A DNA stretch of 61,698 bases from Proteiniphilum sp. X52 (GTDB lineage Bacteria; Bacteroidota; Bacteroidia; Bacteroidales; Dysgonomonadaceae). A program made the position numbers and the translations under genes. Below are positions 61,186 through 61,698 of the stretch, piece after piece. Position 1 is the stretch's first letter, and each line of letters begins with the position of its first letter. The notes below the pieces were generated by a model. It was not told where the DNA came from. It saw only the letters and a list, made by a program, of their open reading frames with translations, and did no database searches. The stretch is from NCBI RefSeq assembly GCF_003712195.1, contig NZ_RDSD01000024.1, forward strand, positions 1 through 61,698. Direction: 5' to 3'.

Positions 61186-61192
61186 GTTAAAG

Positions 61193-61276
61193 TGCGCAGG
61201 ATGAGACTCGAACTCACACGCCGTAACCGGCACTACCCCCTCAAAGTAGCGTGTATACCAATTTCACCACCTGCGC
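61193..61276 (-). tRNA. tRNA-Leu (anticodon GAG)
   Basis: Acceptor arms GCGCAGG / CCTGCGC pair fully. D-arm GGTGAAATTGGTATACAC, anticodon stem CTACT/GGTAG with loop TTGAGGG, long variable arm, T-loop GTTCGAGTC. CCA is not encoded. Length 84 nt, class II as expected for Leu. Confidence 0.93.
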
Positions 61277-61284
61277 ATTTGCAG

Positions 61285-61368
61285 TGCCCAGAACAGGACT
61301 CGAACCTGCACGTTGTTGCCAACACTAGTCCCTGAAACTAGCGCGTCTACCAATTTCGCCATCTGGGC
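61285..61368 (-). tRNA. tRNA-Leu (anticodon CAG)
   Basis: Acceptor GCCCAGA / TCTGGGC, D-arm GGCGAAATTGGTAGACGC, anticodon stem CTAGT/ACTAG with loop TTCAGGG, long variable arm, T-loop GGTTCGAGTCC. No encoded CCA. It lies 8 bp upstream of tRNA-Leu(GAG), same strand, so one transcript. Confidence 0.93.
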
Positions 61369-61467
61369 ATTCTCATTCAATTAAATAGAAAAACAGGCCT
61401 CCGCCTGTCGCTATCCGAAAGCTCCTGTTTCCAGCCATATGAACCGTCTGTTTCCGAATCGCGGATG

Positions 61468-61475
61468 CAAAGATA
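61468..61475 (-). promoter_or_regulatory. tRNA operon -7 box (TATCTTTG on minus strand)
   Basis: Minus strand TATCTTTG matches TAnnTTTG, about 100 bp before the first tRNA. An ACAGGC/GCCTGT stem lies between at 61392-61410. Confidence 0.55.
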
Positions 61476-61621
61476 ATAGTTTTTTTATACCTGAACGAAT
61501 ATTTTAAAAATTTATTTCAGGTTTATACGGTAAACACAGAAAAGCAAAAAACAGACCTGTAATACCGGATGATAATGGGTTCCGACAATGCTAATTTTGA
61601 CAGAGAGATATTGGGTCTCCA

Positions 61622-61698
61622 ATCGAGTAGGTAGGGGGATTACTCCCCCGCCCTCTCACACCACCGGACGTGCCGTTCGGCATACGGCGGTTTAATTT
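61622..61698 (-). mobile_element. Group II intron 3' end (domains V and VI), rest outside window
   Basis: On the minus strand 61690-61661 reads CCGCCGTATGCC - GAAC - GGCACGTCCGGTGG. That is a domain V hairpin with the CGC triad, a GAAC loop and the two-base AC bulge. It is followed by GTGTGAGAGG and a domain-VI-like stem GGGGGA/TCCCCC, then CTACTCGAT, a usual intron 3' end (about 61622). The intron-encoded reverse transcriptase would lie beyond 61698. Confidence 0.75.

Overview
The window reads as a chromosomal segment of a Bacteroidota bacterium, most likely Bacteroidales. Evidence: the promoter boxes visible in front of many genes follow TAnnTTTG, lipoproteins and SusC/TonB-type outer-membrane proteins are common, and several families are typical of the phylum (GLPGLI, DUF4249, DUF2807 head-GIN, putative porin, RXKD-type RSH enzyme, archaeal-type ProS). 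A Dysgonomonadaceae-like host is a guess from overall gene content, not something shown here.

Layout. 1-1853: the end of a minus-strand operon of secreted/lipoprotein genes of an unfamiliar family, including a small coupled ORF and a truncated paralogue joined to a hairpin repeat. 2068-11107: mixed housekeeping and envelope genes (galE, a FemAB/GNAT-like enzyme, head-GIN protein, DUF4249 plus TonB receptor pair), and a tricorn-type protease gene reduced to its two ends. 11470-14295: a 2.7-kb composite element bounded by identical 48-bp direct repeats. It consists of two internally deleted IS1634-like copies bracketing an AbiD/AbiF-type HEPN abortive-infection gene and a topoisomerase III fragment. 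14522-21194: GLPGLI/outer-membrane protein pair, plsC, nfeD. 21043-23512: the full-length IS1634-like element, flanked by a perfect 228-bp target duplication that leaves both nfeD and folK with their own promoters. 24118-26022: a second locus of the same lipoprotein family as the left edge, then an IS66 scrap. 26413-44848: relA-like RSH, beta-mannosidase, MFS pump, membrane MutS-like ATPase, proS behind a triplicated 72-bp palindromic leader, menA, a HerA-like ATPase, DUF368, a solute-binding protein and a porin. 45138-52920: a complete histidine operon hisG-D-C-B-H-A-F-IE controlled by a His-codon leader peptide with visible terminator and antiterminator arms; hisD carries a Q/E/G repeat tail. 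53036-61698: a MITE-like palindromic element, ECF sigma plus likely anti-sigma gene, lgt, an ABC transporter pair, a THUMP-like methyltransferase, rplU-rpmA, nnrE/nnrD, two tRNA-Leu genes, and the 3' end (domains V-VI) of a group II intron entering from the right.

How it fits together. Most of the window is ordinary core metabolism. The accessory story is IS1634-like activity: one intact transposase (21405-23171) could mobilise in trans the defective composite carrying the defence gene, since the outer ends of that composite are intact. The least understood genes are the two lipoprotein/secreted-protein loci at 1-1841 and 24118-26022.
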